The notes: generated by a model from the sequence alone, not told the origin. A stretch of 64,000 nucleotides of DNA from Providencia rettgeri (GCF_001874625.1 NZ_CP017671.1:4030001-4094000); one strand, 5' to 3'. Positions 21,743 through 31,967 are shown, numbered from the stretch's first letter. Numbers and translations are program-made.

Positions 21743-23089
21743 ATGCTGGAAAAAATTGTTATCGCTAACCGTGGGGAAATCGCACTACGTATTTTGCGTG
21801 CCTGTAAAGAACTTGGCATCAAAACTGTAGCGGTTCACTCAACGGCTGATAGCGATCTAAAACACGTGTTGCTGGCTGATGAAACCATTTGTATCGGTCC
21901 TGCAGCATCCGCGAAAAGTTACTTAAATATCCCTGCGATTATTTCAGCAGCGGAAATTTCAGGCGCGCAAGCGATCCATCCGGGATATGGTTTCTTGGCT
22001 GAAAACGCTGATTTCGCAGAACAAGTTGAAAACTCAGGCTTTATTTTTATCGGTCCAAAAGCTGAAACCATCCGCCTAATGGGCGACAAAGTTTCTGCTA
22101 TTAACGCGATGAAAAAAGCAGGTGTTCCTTGCGTTCCGGGTTCAGATGGCCCGCTAGGCAATGATGCAGAAAAGAATAAATCCATCGCAAAACGTATTGG
22201 CTACCCTGTAATCATCAAAGCATCAGGTGGTGGTGGTGGTCGTGGTATGCGTGTGGTTCGTAACGAAAAAGATTTAGAATCATCGATTAACCTCACACGC
22301 GCAGAAGCCAAATCTGCATTCAATAATGACATGGTTTACATGGAAAAATTCCTTGAAAACCCACGTCATATTGAAATTCAAGTGATGGCGGATGGTCAGG
22401 GTCACGCTGTTTACTTAGCAGAGCGTGATTGTTCAATGCAACGCCGTCACCAAAAAGTGGTAGAAGAAGCTCCAGCACCAGGTATCACGCCTGAAATTCG
22501 CCGTAATATCGGTGAGCGCTGTGCAAATGCATGTATTGAAATTGGTTATCGCGGTGCGGGTACCTTCGAATTCTTATTCGAAAACGGTGAATTCTATTTC
22601 ATCGAGATGAATACCCGTATTCAAGTTGAACATCCAGTTACTGAAATGATTACTGGTGTCGACTTAATTAAAGAACAGTTACGTGTCGCATCTGGTTTAC
22701 CGCTATCTGTAAAACAAGAAGACATTATTGTTCACGGTCATGCTGTTGAGTGCCGTATTAACGCTGAAGACCCGAATACATTCATTCCAAGTCCAGGTAA
22801 AATCACCCGTTTCCACTCTCCTGGTGGTTTTGGTGTGCGTTGGGAGTCGCATATTTACGCAGGTTATACTGTACCTCCTTATTACGACTCAATGATTGGT
22901 AAATTAATTACTTACGGTGAAACTCGTGAAATTGCCATTTCTCGTATGAAAAATGCATTAAACGAGCTGATCGTCGATGGTATTAAAACCAATATTGAAT
23001 TGCACCAGATGATTATGAATGATGAAAACTTCCAAAAAGGTGGGACTAATATCCACTATCTGGAGAAAAAACTGGGTATTTCTGAATAA
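21743..23089 (+). CDS. accC: Biotin carboxylase subunit of acetyl-CoA carboxylase
   Basis: ATP-dependent carboxylation of BCCP-biotin. The protein has 448 residues: N-terminal biotin-carboxylase domain ([18 protein letters not shown]), ATP-grasp with the glycine loop [14 protein letters not shown] near residue 160, catalytic core [18 protein letters not shown], and the C-terminal domain. Length and motifs are standard. A strong terminator closes the accBC unit. Confidence 0.98.
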   Translation: MLEKIVIANRGEIALRILRACKELGIKTVAVHSTADSDLKHVLLADETICIGPAASAKSYLNIPAIISAAEISGAQAIHPGYGFLAENADFAEQVENSGFIFIGPKAETIRLMGDKVSAINAMKKAGVPCVPGSDGPLGNDAEKNKSIAKRIGYPVIIKASGGGGGRGMRVVRNEKDLESSINLTRAEAKSAFNNDMVYMEKFLENPRHIEIQVMADGQGHAVYLAERDCSMQRRHQKVVEEAPAPGITPEIRRNIGERCANACIEIGYRGAGTFEFLFENGEFYFIEMNTRIQVEHPVTEMITGVDLIKEQLRVASGLPLSVKQEDIIVHGHAVECRINAEDPNTFIPSPGKITRFHSPGGFGVRWESHIYAGYTVPPYYDSMIGKLITYGETREIAISRMKNALNELIVDGIKTNIELHQMIMNDENFQKGGTNIHYLEKKLGISE

Positions 23090-23120
23090 TTTTTTGAAAT
23101 AGCCCGTTTTATTTATCGTC

Positions 23121-23158
23121 AAAAAATACCGCGAAGCTGAGCTGCGCGGTATTTTTTA
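23121..23158. terminator. Bidirectional terminator after accC
   Basis: The 13-bp arms AAAAAATACCGCG and CGCGGTATTTTTT have A and T runs on either side. They serve accC from the left and the sulfatase-maturase gene, which ends 7 bases further on, from the right. Confidence 0.9.
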
Positions 23159-23164
23159 TTGAAT

Positions 23165-24415
23165 TTAATTAATATGGCGAATTGGGATTGTATTTTCGAT
23201 AGGTGCAGCACGCTGGAATAAGTGTAAATTATCCATCACCGAGGCTGGGGGGCGACGAAAACGTAGCTCATTCGCCATATATTGCATATAGGGGTCAATG
23301 TGGCTAAAAATTGCCTTATAACCCTCACATAAATGATTATGCCATTTATTCTCAACTTTTTCTGTCCTATGCTTTGGGCATCCCCCATGACAAGCAAACT
23401 TAAATTCACATTTTTGGCACAATGAAGAAAGGTTGAGTTTTTGTTGGCCAAAACGTTGCTGCTGCTTACTATAAACTAGCTTATTGAGAGGCTTACTTAA
23501 TAAATTACCCAGTTTAAATTCGGGATAGACAAAATGGTCGCAACTATAAATATCCCCATTTTGCTCAGCCACTAAACCGTATCCACACGCCGGCTGCATA
23601 ACACAAAAACTAGGCATATCACCAGACCAAGCCGCAAGAGAGTTATCAAACAACTGGACAAAGACCTTCCCAACATCTTTTCTTACCCAAATATCAAAGA
23701 CTTTATTAATAAAATTGCCGTATTGCTTCCCTGTTATTGACCATGAGGTTAGCGTTTTCTCTCCCGCTTCTTGTGGGTAGCTCAAATGTTGAAATTTACT
23801 ATTGTTCATTTCATATTCGACAACAGGAATAAACTGCAAGTAATTAGCTTGAAGTTCTTCGGTAATAAAACGGTAGATTTCTTCTGGATATTTTGCCGTC
23901 TCATTATTAATCACCGTCAAAATATTAAAATCAATTTGATACTCTTTGAGTAGGCGAATTGCATTGATAACTTTATCAAAAACCGAATTACCTGAATTGG
24001 ATTTTCGATAAATATCATGTAGCCATTGTGGGCCATCAAGGGAAATTCCGACTAAGAAATGATGTTCTTTTAAAAACTTAGCCCACTCAGCGGTTAACAA
24101 TACCCCATTTGTTTGTATGCTATTGTAGATTTGCTTTCCTTTTCCATACCGCTTTTGGTATTGGATCACTCGTTGGAAAAAATCCATCCCCGCCATTAAC
24201 GGTTCACCCCCTTGCCAAGTAAAATCAATTTCATGGCTTGGTGATAATTCAATGTACTGACGAATATATTCACGTAATGTATTGTCGTCCATACATTTTA
24301 ATTTTTTACTATTAAAATCAGTTTGGTGTTCTTTTTCTAGATAAAAGCAGTAATCACACTTTAAATTGCACTGATAACTTGTTGGCTTAGCCATTATGTG
24401 AAACGCTTTTTTCAT
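23165..24415 (-). CDS. Anaerobic sulfatase-maturating radical SAM enzyme
   Basis: The enzyme (416 residues) oxidises an active-site Cys of a sulfatase to formylglycine without oxygen. The radical SAM cluster is C16-x3-C20-x2-C23 (CNLKCDYC). The C-terminal SPASM domain has the cysteines of CGYG, IYSCDHF and CQKCEFKFACHGGCPKHR for two auxiliary Fe-S clusters. It is the last gene of the operon, 31 bases after the GntR gene, and its expected client is the sulfatase at 25212-26981. AGAGG precedes the ATG. Confidence 0.93.
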   Translation of the reverse strand: MKKAFHIMAKPTSYQCNLKCDYCFYLEKEHQTDFNSKKLKCMDDNTLREYIRQYIELSPSHEIDFTWQGGEPLMAGMDFFQRVIQYQKRYGKGKQIYNSIQTNGVLLTAEWAKFLKEHHFLVGISLDGPQWLHDIYRKSNSGNSVFDKVINAIRLLKEYQIDFNILTVINNETAKYPEEIYRFITEELQANYLQFIPVVEYEMNNSKFQHLSYPQEAGEKTLTSWSITGKQYGNFINKVFDIWVRKDVGKVFVQLFDNSLAAWSGDMPSFCVMQPACGYGLVAEQNGDIYSCDHFVYPEFKLGNLLSKPLNKLVYSKQQQRFGQQKLNLSSLCQKCEFKFACHGGCPKHRTEKVENKWHNHLCEGYKAIFSHIDPYMQYMANELRFRRPPASVMDNLHLFQRAAPIENTIPIRHIN

Positions 24416-24446
24416 AGTAACCTCTTAAGTTTTGGCAACGGACATC

Positions 24447-25163
24447 TTAGCTGCCATTCACTTTATACTCGTAATAGTTGCTTAAATAACTACCTTCCAT
24501 ATATAAAATGGCTTCATTATCTTTGTTGTAGTCAATACGGCAACGAGAAAATATGGGGGTTTTCTCATCGATATCTAATAATTCCATTTCTTGTTTTGTT
24601 GGAACAAGTGCTGATAATTTTTCAGTATAATGGTTTGAATTTAGCCCTTTGGATTCTAAAAAAAGATAAATAGACTCTTCTAAATCCTCTGCTGTAATGC
24701 TTTCAATACAAGGTGGAAAATAAAAACAATTGTATTGAATCGGTTTATTTCCTTTTGTAATAACCCTTTCCACTTTGGTCAGAACTGAGCCTTCCGGCAA
24801 TTTCATAATTTCACTGATATCTTTATTTGCCGCAACTTTGTTTATCGAAATAATATTACGTTTTACTCTTTGTGTTGCAGCTCCCAATACTTGGGTATGG
24901 ATTGTTGCATAGGCTTTTTTAGAATTTCGAATAACGAGAGTGCCAACCCCTCGAGATCGCTTTACATACCCTTCTTTTTCTAATTCCGAAAGTGCCCTTC
25001 TTGCCGTGATCCTGCTGATCCCAAACATTTCTTGAAATTCAGCTTCTGTCGGAAAAGTATCGTTTTTCCTATATTCACCTTTATTTAGCTTATCTACTAA
25101 AATATCATACACTTGCGCGTATAACGGTTTTGAATGCGTACTATAATCTAGTTGTTTTTTCAT
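24447..25163 (-). CDS. GntR-family regulator with UTRA domain
   Basis: The 238-residue regulator has a winged helix at the N-terminus (about residues 10-75; recognition helix region EFQEMFGISRITARRAL) and a UTRA effector domain (about 95-235), which in this family binds small sugars or sugar phosphates. Placed between sulfatase and maturase in the operon, it most likely controls that operon, with the imported sugar or its phosphate as signal. A candidate operator lies at 28453-28470 upstream of the PTS gene. Confidence 0.92.
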   Translation of the reverse strand: MKKQLDYSTHSKPLYAQVYDILVDKLNKGEYRKNDTFPTEAEFQEMFGISRITARRALSELEKEGYVKRSRGVGTLVIRNSKKAYATIHTQVLGAATQRVKRNIISINKVAANKDISEIMKLPEGSVLTKVERVITKGNKPIQYNCFYFPPCIESITAEDLEESIYLFLESKGLNSNHYTEKLSALVPTKQEMELLDIDEKTPIFSRCRIDYNKDNEAILYMEGSYLSNYYEYKVNGS

Positions 25164-25211
25164 ATATTAATCACAATTACCCGATGTTAGCCCACCGGGT
25201 AATGCTCTTAT

Positions 25212-26981
25212 TTATTTTAATCGCATTTCCAGAGCTACCCGGTATAAAAGCTCATTATGGTTTTCTACTGGAAAATTATCAATAATGAAATCAACTAGCT
25301 GTTTTTGTGTTAACCCACCTTCTAATTGTTTGATAAACCTGTCCTTTATCGTCTTTAAATGACGGGTTTCGATATATTGTAATAATGACATCGCACCATA
25401 TTTAACTTCCTGCGTGAGCGGATATTGGTCAAATGCAGTTTTCGCTGCTCCAGCCTGCTTATGCTCTTGTTCAATTTGCTCAAGGGAAACTGGTTGCTCT
25501 TTCGATAAACCATAACGAGCATACAACTCTTCAGGAGCATCATTTTGTAACATCATTAAACGAATATTTTCGAGTAAACGCTGTTCTATTGCCACATTGA
25601 GGATTGGTGACGTTTGTGCCGGGTCTTGCTTAACATGGTATAAGCGATGTCCAAAACGGTCTGAGTCTGTTGTCATCACACTCGTTGCAGGGATTTTTAA
25701 TACTGAGCAACCTTGTGTGAAATCAAACCCCTCATATAACTCTGTTCCTTGTAACTCTTTAGGCGTAAACCGCCGGTTTATACGTGTTGGCATCAAAGTA
25801 TAATCATGAAGCCCCTCGGTTCCTTGAACAACAGGAGAGCGCATATAAACATACTCACCATCTGTGATATTAATCTGACAGCCATGGTAGCCAAACAGCG
25901 CATATTCGCGAATAGGTTCATCTTTAGCAAGCCCAGCTAATATGCTTTTTCCTTGCATATTTTTAGGGATTGGTGCATTAAAATAATCAAGTAACGTAGC
26001 CGGTATATCAATAGTTTGAGCCAACATCTGCCTTGATACCCCATTGGTATCCAAATCAGGGTGGCAAATAAAAAATGGTGTATTCGCGATTTCGTTATAA
26101 AGTGGCATGATATTTTTCCCCCACCAATCATGTTCACCTAATAAGAAACCGTGATCCGTATTTACAATTAATAGCGTATCTTCCCATAAATTGTATTTAT
26201 CAAATATATCAAGAACCTGACCAACATATGCATCGACCATCGTTACTAGTGCTTGATAAAAACCACGGATCACTTTTTGCCTAGACTCATCCTCAGTGAC
26301 AAAATAATACGGCGGCCAGCCATCAAAATGAGCATTGGATAAACCATAAAGTTGTAGGTATTTTTCAGGTACATAAAACGGTTCATGAGGATCAAAACAC
26401 TCGAGCTGTAAAAACCAATTATCATCCGAGTGATTAGTTTCAATAAATTCAATACCGTGACTAATTGTTTGTACCAGTGGATGATCTTTTTCATCCTGCA
26501 TATATTGCTGATTAATCAGGTGCTGGGTACGACTGGCTATTTTACGCTGTTTATTTTCATCAGGTTCACCTGATTCATAATGAACAACTGGCTTATTCAC
26601 AACACCTTTCCAGTTATCCCCCTCTTGCCCCCGAATAAATTCATATGTTGAGAAACGCGAATGGTAGGTTGCACCGCCATCTCGCCAGTAATGTTTGTGA
26701 TCCGTAACTAAATGAGTATGAATACCTTGTTTTTTCAGTATTTCAGGCATCGACTCATCAAATGGCTCAATCGGGCCCCAGCTACGATGAAGGAAATTAT
26801 ATCTCCCGGTATGCAATTCTCTCCTTGCAGGCATACAAGGCATACTGCCAACATAAAAATTATCAAACTTCAGTGCGCGTTTACGTAATCGCTCAAAATT
26901 AGGAGTAATGGTTGTTTGGCAGCCATAAGCCGACAACATATGTTTATTCAATGAATCAAACATTAACATTACAGCTTTCAT
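25212..26981 (-). CDS. Cytosolic Cys-type sulfatase
   Basis: The protein has 589 residues from the ATG at 26981, which is preceded by AAAGGAAA. The N-terminal VMLMFDS contains metal ligand Asp9, and the sulfatase signature CMPARRELHTGR begins at Cys49, the residue to be made formylglycine. No signal peptide is visible, which is unusual and implies a cytoplasmic substrate, presumably a sulfated sugar delivered by the PTS encoded 13 bases upstream. The C-terminal 120 residues are helical and unlike the core. The exact sulfate ester is unknown. Confidence 0.92.
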   Translation of the reverse strand: MKAVMLMFDSLNKHMLSAYGCQTTITPNFERLRKRALKFDNFYVGSMPCMPARRELHTGRYNFLHRSWGPIEPFDESMPEILKKQGIHTHLVTDHKHYWRDGGATYHSRFSTYEFIRGQEGDNWKGVVNKPVVHYESGEPDENKQRKIASRTQHLINQQYMQDEKDHPLVQTISHGIEFIETNHSDDNWFLQLECFDPHEPFYVPEKYLQLYGLSNAHFDGWPPYYFVTEDESRQKVIRGFYQALVTMVDAYVGQVLDIFDKYNLWEDTLLIVNTDHGFLLGEHDWWGKNIMPLYNEIANTPFFICHPDLDTNGVSRQMLAQTIDIPATLLDYFNAPIPKNMQGKSILAGLAKDEPIREYALFGYHGCQINITDGEYVYMRSPVVQGTEGLHDYTLMPTRINRRFTPKELQGTELYEGFDFTQGCSVLKIPATSVMTTDSDRFGHRLYHVKQDPAQTSPILNVAIEQRLLENIRLMMLQNDAPEELYARYGLSKEQPVSLEQIEQEHKQAGAAKTAFDQYPLTQEVKYGAMSLLQYIETRHLKTIKDRFIKQLEGGLTQKQLVDFIIDNFPVENHNELLYRVALEMRLK

Positions 26982-26994
26982 TGTTATTTCCTTT

Positions 26995-28416
26995 TTACTG
27001 GTACTTTCTGATACGTCCAACAACATAAGTCAATACGAAAGCAATACTCGCACCGACTAACCAACTAAAAATGTATTGGAGATATTTACCATCCGCTATC
27101 AGTGGTAGTGCGGATAGCCCTGCGGCTCCGACCCCATTGGCTGTTACATCCAATAAGACGATCATCATTCCCCCAAAACCAGCACCTATCGATCCTGTGA
27201 TAAATGCAAAGCCTGCTGGGATGTTTACCCCAAAGATAGTCGGTTCACCTACGGCTAAAATACTGGTCGGGATAGCCCCTTTAGCGACACGTTTCATTAC
27301 CGGATCTTTTGTCATTATCAAGACGGCAATTGCAGCGCCGACCATACCGGAATTACTCATGATTTGAATCGCAAATAACTGCGAACTTCCTGTTGCTTGA
27401 ATTAATTCTAAATGGATAGGAATTAACCCTTGGTGTAAACCAAGAGAAATTAAAAATGGGAATAAAGAAGATAAGATAAAACCAGCCGCTAAGCCACCAT
27501 GCTGTAAAATTCCGGACAATGAGCCTAAAATACCATTAGATACAACGCCAGCTACTGGCATAATACCAAATAGCAAAAGCGCAGTCATAATGATGATTGT
27601 CAACGTTGGGGTTGCAATAACATCTATCATACTCGGGATATAGCGGCGTAATCGCTTTTCTAACCAACAGCTAATCCAAACCGCAAAAATAACCCCAATT
27701 AACCCACCTTGTCCCGGAGTTAGTCCCAAAATAGCAACTTGAGGCGCAATCGTAATTGCCCCTAAAATCCCCCCTAAGATTTCAGTTCCCTTAAACTCTT
27801 TAGCAGCAAAAATACCGGTGAATACAGCTAGTAAGCTAAACAAGCCACTCGCAATAATCCCCATAATAGTACTTATTTCTAACAACCCTTGTTGTTGCAA
27901 AACCACTTGGGCTGCTGACATATTAGCGGTTGCTTGAATTCCCTGAGCTAGCGCCTCGGCATGTGCCGAGTTAACAATAATGTTATTGATCCCCATTAAA
28001 GTACCAGCAGCAATTAAGCCGGGTAATAATGGAACAAAAATATTCGCTATACTTCTTAGCACGGCTTTAACTGGCGTTTTTTTCTTTGCTTTATTTCTAG
28101 CGATTTCAGCTTTAGCTAATACATCGCTTTCAGGTTTATCATCCTGCAATACAGTGCTTTCTGAGTCCCCGTTAGATAGTAGTTGATTAATTGCGTCAGC
28201 AATATTGTTACATTTTCCCGGTCCGACAATCACTTGCAATGTTTCATCACTCACCACTCCTAGCACGCCAGGTAGTGCTTTCAAACCTGCAATATCCGCC
28301 TTTTCTTCATTTTTTAATGTCATTCTCACTCGAGTCATACAATTTGTGACGTGAATGAAATTTTCAGAACCGCCTGATAATTCTATAATTTTTTTTGATA
28401 TTTTATCGAGATCCAT
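26995..28416 (-). CDS. PTS EIIBC sugar transporter, glucose superfamily
   Basis: The 473-residue transporter has an EIIB domain (residues 1-85) with phospho-Cys26 in NCMTRVRMTL, a linker, and an EIIC domain with about ten membrane helices (residues 115-465). No EIIA domain is present, so phosphate probably comes from EIIA-Glc (Crr), as for the sucrose, trehalose and MurP relatives. It opens the sulfatase operon (Shine-Dalgarno GAGAGGATCT), which suggests a sulfated or amino sugar. Specificity cannot be read from the sequence. Confidence 0.93.
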   Translation of the reverse strand: MDLDKISKKIIELSGGSENFIHVTNCMTRVRMTLKNEEKADIAGLKALPGVLGVVSDETLQVIVGPGKCNNIADAINQLLSNGDSESTVLQDDKPESDVLAKAEIARNKAKKKTPVKAVLRSIANIFVPLLPGLIAAGTLMGINNIIVNSAHAEALAQGIQATANMSAAQVVLQQQGLLEISTIMGIIASGLFSLLAVFTGIFAAKEFKGTEILGGILGAITIAPQVAILGLTPGQGGLIGVIFAVWISCWLEKRLRRYIPSMIDVIATPTLTIIIMTALLLFGIMPVAGVVSNGILGSLSGILQHGGLAAGFILSSLFPFLISLGLHQGLIPIHLELIQATGSSQLFAIQIMSNSGMVGAAIAVLIMTKDPVMKRVAKGAIPTSILAVGEPTIFGVNIPAGFAFITGSIGAGFGGMMIVLLDVTANGVGAAGLSALPLIADGKYLQYIFSWLVGASIAFVLTYVVGRIRKYQ

Positions 28417-28452
28417 AGATCCTCTCTTACGGTATAGTAAGGCAAAATGCTT

Positions 28453-28470
28453 TGTTATATTGTTATAACA
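28453..28470. promoter_or_regulatory. Palindrome upstream of the PTS-sulfatase operon, candidate GntR operator
   Basis: TGTTATA-TTGT-TATAACA, 7-bp arms with a 4-base spacer, begins 37 bases upstream of the PTS start codon. The size and symmetry fit a dimeric GntR/UTRA repressor. Binding is inferred. Confidence 0.5.
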
Positions 28471-28565
28471 TTTAGATTAATATATCATCAGAAAAAGAAA
28501 GCCCACACTTACATTAATGTTTTGTGATTTTCTTCTCACTTTTTCTAAAAAAGATAGGAATTCCA

Positions 28566-28922
28566 ATGACGATAAAAAAAGAAAACTGGAAAATACTTGG
28601 GAAAGCGCCGGATTACCGATTCACATTAGCTAACGAAAGAACATTTTTAGCCTGGATTAGAACAGCGTTGGCTTTTTTAGCTGGTGCAATTGCCATCGAA
28701 CAACTATTTCAATCTATCGAATTTCCATGGATAAAAATGGCACTGGCATTAGTGCTCGCTGTGGCGGGTGGGCTGACTGCGGCGATGGCATTGTATCGCT
28801 GGAAACAAAACGAATTAGCAATGCGGCAAGATAAACCCCTTCAATACACTTCTTTTTTATTGTTAATTACATTGTTTATCATGACCGCAGCCTCTTTCGC
28901 ACTCTTATATATTTTACTATAG
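28566..28922 (+). CDS. yidH: DUF202 inner-membrane protein YidH
   Basis: 118 residues; a DUF202 protein with three membrane helices. The signature RFTLANERTFLAWIRTALAF at residues 17-36 is characteristic. Function is unknown. The ATG at 28566 is chosen over an upstream in-frame start because it gives the family N-terminus and follows GATAGGAA. It is paired with yidG 8 bases downstream, as in E. coli. Confidence 0.9.
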   Translation: MTIKKENWKILGKAPDYRFTLANERTFLAWIRTALAFLAGAIAIEQLFQSIEFPWIKMALALVLAVAGGLTAAMALYRWKQNELAMRQDKPLQYTSFLLLITLFIMTAASFALLYILL

Positions 28923-28930
28923 GCAGTGCA

Positions 28931-29230
28931 ATGCGAGACCCCGGACTACAACCAGAAAGAACACAGCAAGCTTGGAGCCGAACGCTACTCGTTTTAGCAC
29001 TAAATATATTGCTATTTCTGCGTTCTGGGTTACTCAATCATTCATACCTAATGCTAACCGCAGCTGCGGCTGGCGCATTATTATTTTTGATCATTACATT
29101 CAAAAGACATAATGCATCTACCTCCCCTAAAATAGGATTAAAAATAAACAATTCTATATTCTTATTTTTTGCGTCATACACCCTTATTTTTATGTCTTTT
29201 ATGCTGGTTATTAAGATTTTATCTACTTAA
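28931..29230 (+). CDS. yidG: DUF202 inner-membrane protein YidG
   Basis: 99 residues, the partner of YidH; DPGLQPERTQQAWSRT is the DUF202 signature, followed by three membrane helices. It is shorter than E. coli YidG (120) at the N-terminus, where E. coli carries an extra basic stretch. Function is unknown; the two proteins probably form a membrane complex. Confidence 0.87.
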   Translation: MRDPGLQPERTQQAWSRTLLVLALNILLFLRSGLLNHSYLMLTAAAAGALLFLIITFKRHNASTSPKIGLKINNSIFLFFASYTLIFMSFMLVIKILST

Positions 29231-29374
29231 TTTGACTTTATCTCTCAATATTTAACTAAGTTCATCTTAAATAAATCACTGCCTTTAATCGCTTTTCTCT
29301 GAATTTTTCACACTCCACTCCCAGATTATCGTACAATCCCCGATTATTTTTGTGAGAATGAGGAGGAATAACGG

Positions 29375-29617
29375 ATGGACAAACGTTTTCTTCAATCAAA
29401 TAAAGAGGCCCGTTGGTCACTCTATTTAACGATAGCCTATATGATAGGCTGGGTTATTTGTGCATACCTTCCTAGCAATACGATGGGAGTTACTGGGTTA
29501 CCATTATGGTTTGAATGGTCATGCCTAATTTTGCCCGTCATCTTTATTCTACTGTGTATTATGATGGTTAAGCTCATATTCAAAGATATCTCTCTGGAGG
29601 AGAATGATGCAGATTGA
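29375..29617 (+). CDS. yhdT: Small membrane protein YhdT
   Basis: 80 residues, two membrane helices (about 18-37 and 47-70), DUF997 family. It always lies upstream of panF and overlaps it by 14 bases here, which suggests a small subunit or helper of the pantothenate symporter. The Shine-Dalgarno GAGGAGG precedes the ATG. Confidence 0.92.
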   Translation: MDKRFLQSNKEARWSLYLTIAYMIGWVICAYLPSNTMGVTGLPLWFEWSCLILPVIFILLCIMMVKLIFKDISLEENDAD

Positions 29618-31061
29618 AGTTCTCCTACCATTAATCGGTTACCTTGCCCTCGTCTTTCTGTTATCAATTTATGCCTATAAAAAGCGGAAAACAGGCGAAT
29701 TTCTGAATGAGTATTTCTTAGGTAATCGTTCCATGGGCGGTTTCGTCCTTGCAATGACAATTACCGCAACCTATATCAGTGCGAGTTCATTTATTGGAGG
29801 CCCTGGAGCCGCCTATAAATATGGTCTAGGTTGGGTACTTTTAGCGATGATCCAGCTACCGGCAATCTGGCTTTCCCTTGGCGTACTGGGTAAGAAATTT
29901 GCTATTTTAGCGCGCCGCTATAATGCAGTGACCCTTAACGATATGCTCTACGCTCGCTATCAAAGCCGCTTCTTAGTTTGGTTTGCAAGTGTTAGCCTAC
30001 TCATTGCTTTTTTTGGCGCCATGACAGTGCAATTTATTGGCGGCGCAAGGCTATTAGAAACAGCAGCTGGTATCCCATATACCTATGGTTTGATAATTTT
30101 TGGGGTATCTATCGCCCTCTATACAGCTATTGGTGGCTTCAGAGCCAGCGTATTGAATGATGCATTGCAAGGGCTAGTCATGCTTATCGGGACAGTGATC
30201 CTACTTGTTGCCATCATTTACCATGCTGGTGGGCTCCCTACAGCCATCGAAAAAATGCATGCCATTGACCCTAAATTAGTGTCGCCCGAAGGGGCTGACG
30301 ATATTCTGAGTGGGCCTTTCTTAGCTTCTTTTTGGGTTCTAGTCTGTTTTGGCGTGATTGGTTTACCCCACACCGCGGTGCGTTGTATTTCATACAAGGA
30401 CAGCAAAGCTGTTCACCGAGGAATTATTTTAGGCACTATCGTGATGGCAATATTGATGTTTGGTATGCACTTTGCGGGTGCATTAGGGCGCGCAATTTTG
30501 CCTGATCTGACCATCCCTGACCAAGTGATACCAACATTGATGGTACAAGTCCTTCCTCCATTTGCCGCTGGGATTTTCTTAGCAGCACCGATGGCGGCAA
30601 TTATGTCGACTATTAATGCTCAGCTCTTGCAGTCCTCAGCCACTATCGTAAAAGATATTTACCTCAATGCAGTGCCCACGCAAATTAAAAATGAGAAAAA
30701 ACTGGCTCGGATCTCTAGCTGTTCTAGTTTGATCTTAGGGGCTTTGCTTTTGATCGCTGCGTGGAACCCACCTCAAATGATTATTTGGCTGAATTTATTA
30801 GCGTTTGGTGGTCTTGAAGCGGTTTTCTTGTGGCCATTAGTTCTTGGGCTATATTGGGAAAAAGCCAATGGTACAGGGGCAATTTGCGGTATGGTTGTCG
30901 GTGGCGTATGTTATGCCATTTTTGCTTCCTTTAAGATAGAACTTATGGGCTTTCACGCTATCGTTCCATCGCTAATTTTCAGCCTCATAGCCTTCTTGAT
31001 AGGTAACTTTTTTGGCAAAAATCCAGTACAATTGCCCACAATTAAGACATCAACAAATTAG
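29604..31061 (+). CDS. panF: Sodium/pantothenate symporter
   Basis: Sodium-solute symporter of 485 residues with about twelve to thirteen membrane helices. The N-terminal EFLNEYFLGNRSMGGFVLAM and SASSFIGGPGAAYKYGLGW match PanF. It imports pantothenate for CoA synthesis. The ATG at 29604 overlaps the end of yhdT and follows CTGGAGGAG. It is 21 bases upstream of prmA. Confidence 0.96.
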   Translation: MMQIEVLLPLIGYLALVFLLSIYAYKKRKTGEFLNEYFLGNRSMGGFVLAMTITATYISASSFIGGPGAAYKYGLGWVLLAMIQLPAIWLSLGVLGKKFAILARRYNAVTLNDMLYARYQSRFLVWFASVSLLIAFFGAMTVQFIGGARLLETAAGIPYTYGLIIFGVSIALYTAIGGFRASVLNDALQGLVMLIGTVILLVAIIYHAGGLPTAIEKMHAIDPKLVSPEGADDILSGPFLASFWVLVCFGVIGLPHTAVRCISYKDSKAVHRGIILGTIVMAILMFGMHFAGALGRAILPDLTIPDQVIPTLMVQVLPPFAAGIFLAAPMAAIMSTINAQLLQSSATIVKDIYLNAVPTQIKNEKKLARISSCSSLILGALLLIAAWNPPQMIIWLNLLAFGGLEAVFLWPLVLGLYWEKANGTGAICGMVVGGVCYAIFASFKIELMGFHAIVPSLIFSLIAFLIGNFFGKNPVQLPTIKTSTN

Positions 31062-31082
31062 ATTTTAACATAAGAGATAAAT

Positions 31083-31967
31083 ATGCCTTGGATACAGATC
31101 CGCATCAACTCAACAGGTCCACAAGCAGAAGCTCTTGGCGATGAACTCATCGAAACTGGGGCGGTATCCGTCACTTTTCAAGATAGCCATGATACCCCTG
31201 TTTTTGAGCCCCTACCTGGAGAAACTCGTCTTTGGGGTGATACTGACGTCATTGGTTTATATGATGCAGAAACCGACATGAAATGGGTGGTTTCTCAATT
31301 GGAAAATAGCCCTCTTCTTGGAACTGGGTTCATTCATAAAATCGAACAATTAGAAGATAAAGACTGGGAAAGAGAATGGATGGATAACTTCCACCCAATG
31401 CGCTTTGGTGAGCGTTTATGGATCTGCCCAAGTTGGCGCGATGTTCCGGACCCAACTGCCGTTAATGTCATGTTAGACCCAGGCTTAGCCTTCGGAACAG
31501 GGACCCACCCAACAACATCACTGTGTCTTCAATGGTTAGATAGCCTTGATCTCGAAGGGAAAACGGTAATCGACTTCGGATGCGGTTCGGGCATTTTGGC
31601 GATCGCAGCATTGAAACTAGGTGCCGCTCATGCCATTGGTATCGATATCGACCCTCAAGCTATTACTGCAAGTCGCGATAATGCGCAACGTAACGGCGTC
31701 TCCGAGCGTTTATCTCTCTACTTATCGAAAGACCAACCGGAAGCGCTACAAGCTGATGTCGTAGTTGCTAACATCCTTGCTGGCCCTCTACGTGAATTAG
31801 CCCCAATGATAAGCGTATTGCCTCGTGCAGGTGGTTTACTGGGTCTTTCTGGGGTATTAGCCACTCAAGCAGAAGGGGTTGCTGATGCTTATCGACCCAT
31901 GTTTGAAATTGACCCTGTGGCTGAAAAAGATGAGTGGTGCCGTATTACCGGTGTCAAGCACTTTTGA
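31083..31967 (+). CDS. prmA: Ribosomal protein L11 methyltransferase
   Basis: 294 residues. The N-terminal L11-recognition domain (1-55) is followed by the SAM-dependent methyltransferase domain with motif I DFGCGSG at 164-170 and post-motif [11 protein letters not shown]. It trimethylates L11 at the N-terminus and lysines. It sits after panF, as in E. coli. Confidence 0.98.
   Translation: MPWIQIRINSTGPQAEALGDELIETGAVSVTFQDSHDTPVFEPLPGETRLWGDTDVIGLYDAETDMKWVVSQLENSPLLGTGFIHKIEQLEDKDWEREWMDNFHPMRFGERLWICPSWRDVPDPTAVNVMLDPGLAFGTGTHPTTSLCLQWLDSLDLEGKTVIDFGCGSGILAIAALKLGAAHAIGIDIDPQAITASRDNAQRNGVSERLSLYLSKDQPEALQADVVVANILAGPLRELAPMISVLPRAGGLLGLSGVLATQAEGVADAYRPMFEIDPVAEKDEWCRITGVKHF

Noticed and set aside
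28500-28560. CRP-like site upstream of yidH (TGTGA with CTCAC nearby)
   Set aside because: The half-sites are eight rather than six bases apart, which does not fit CRP.
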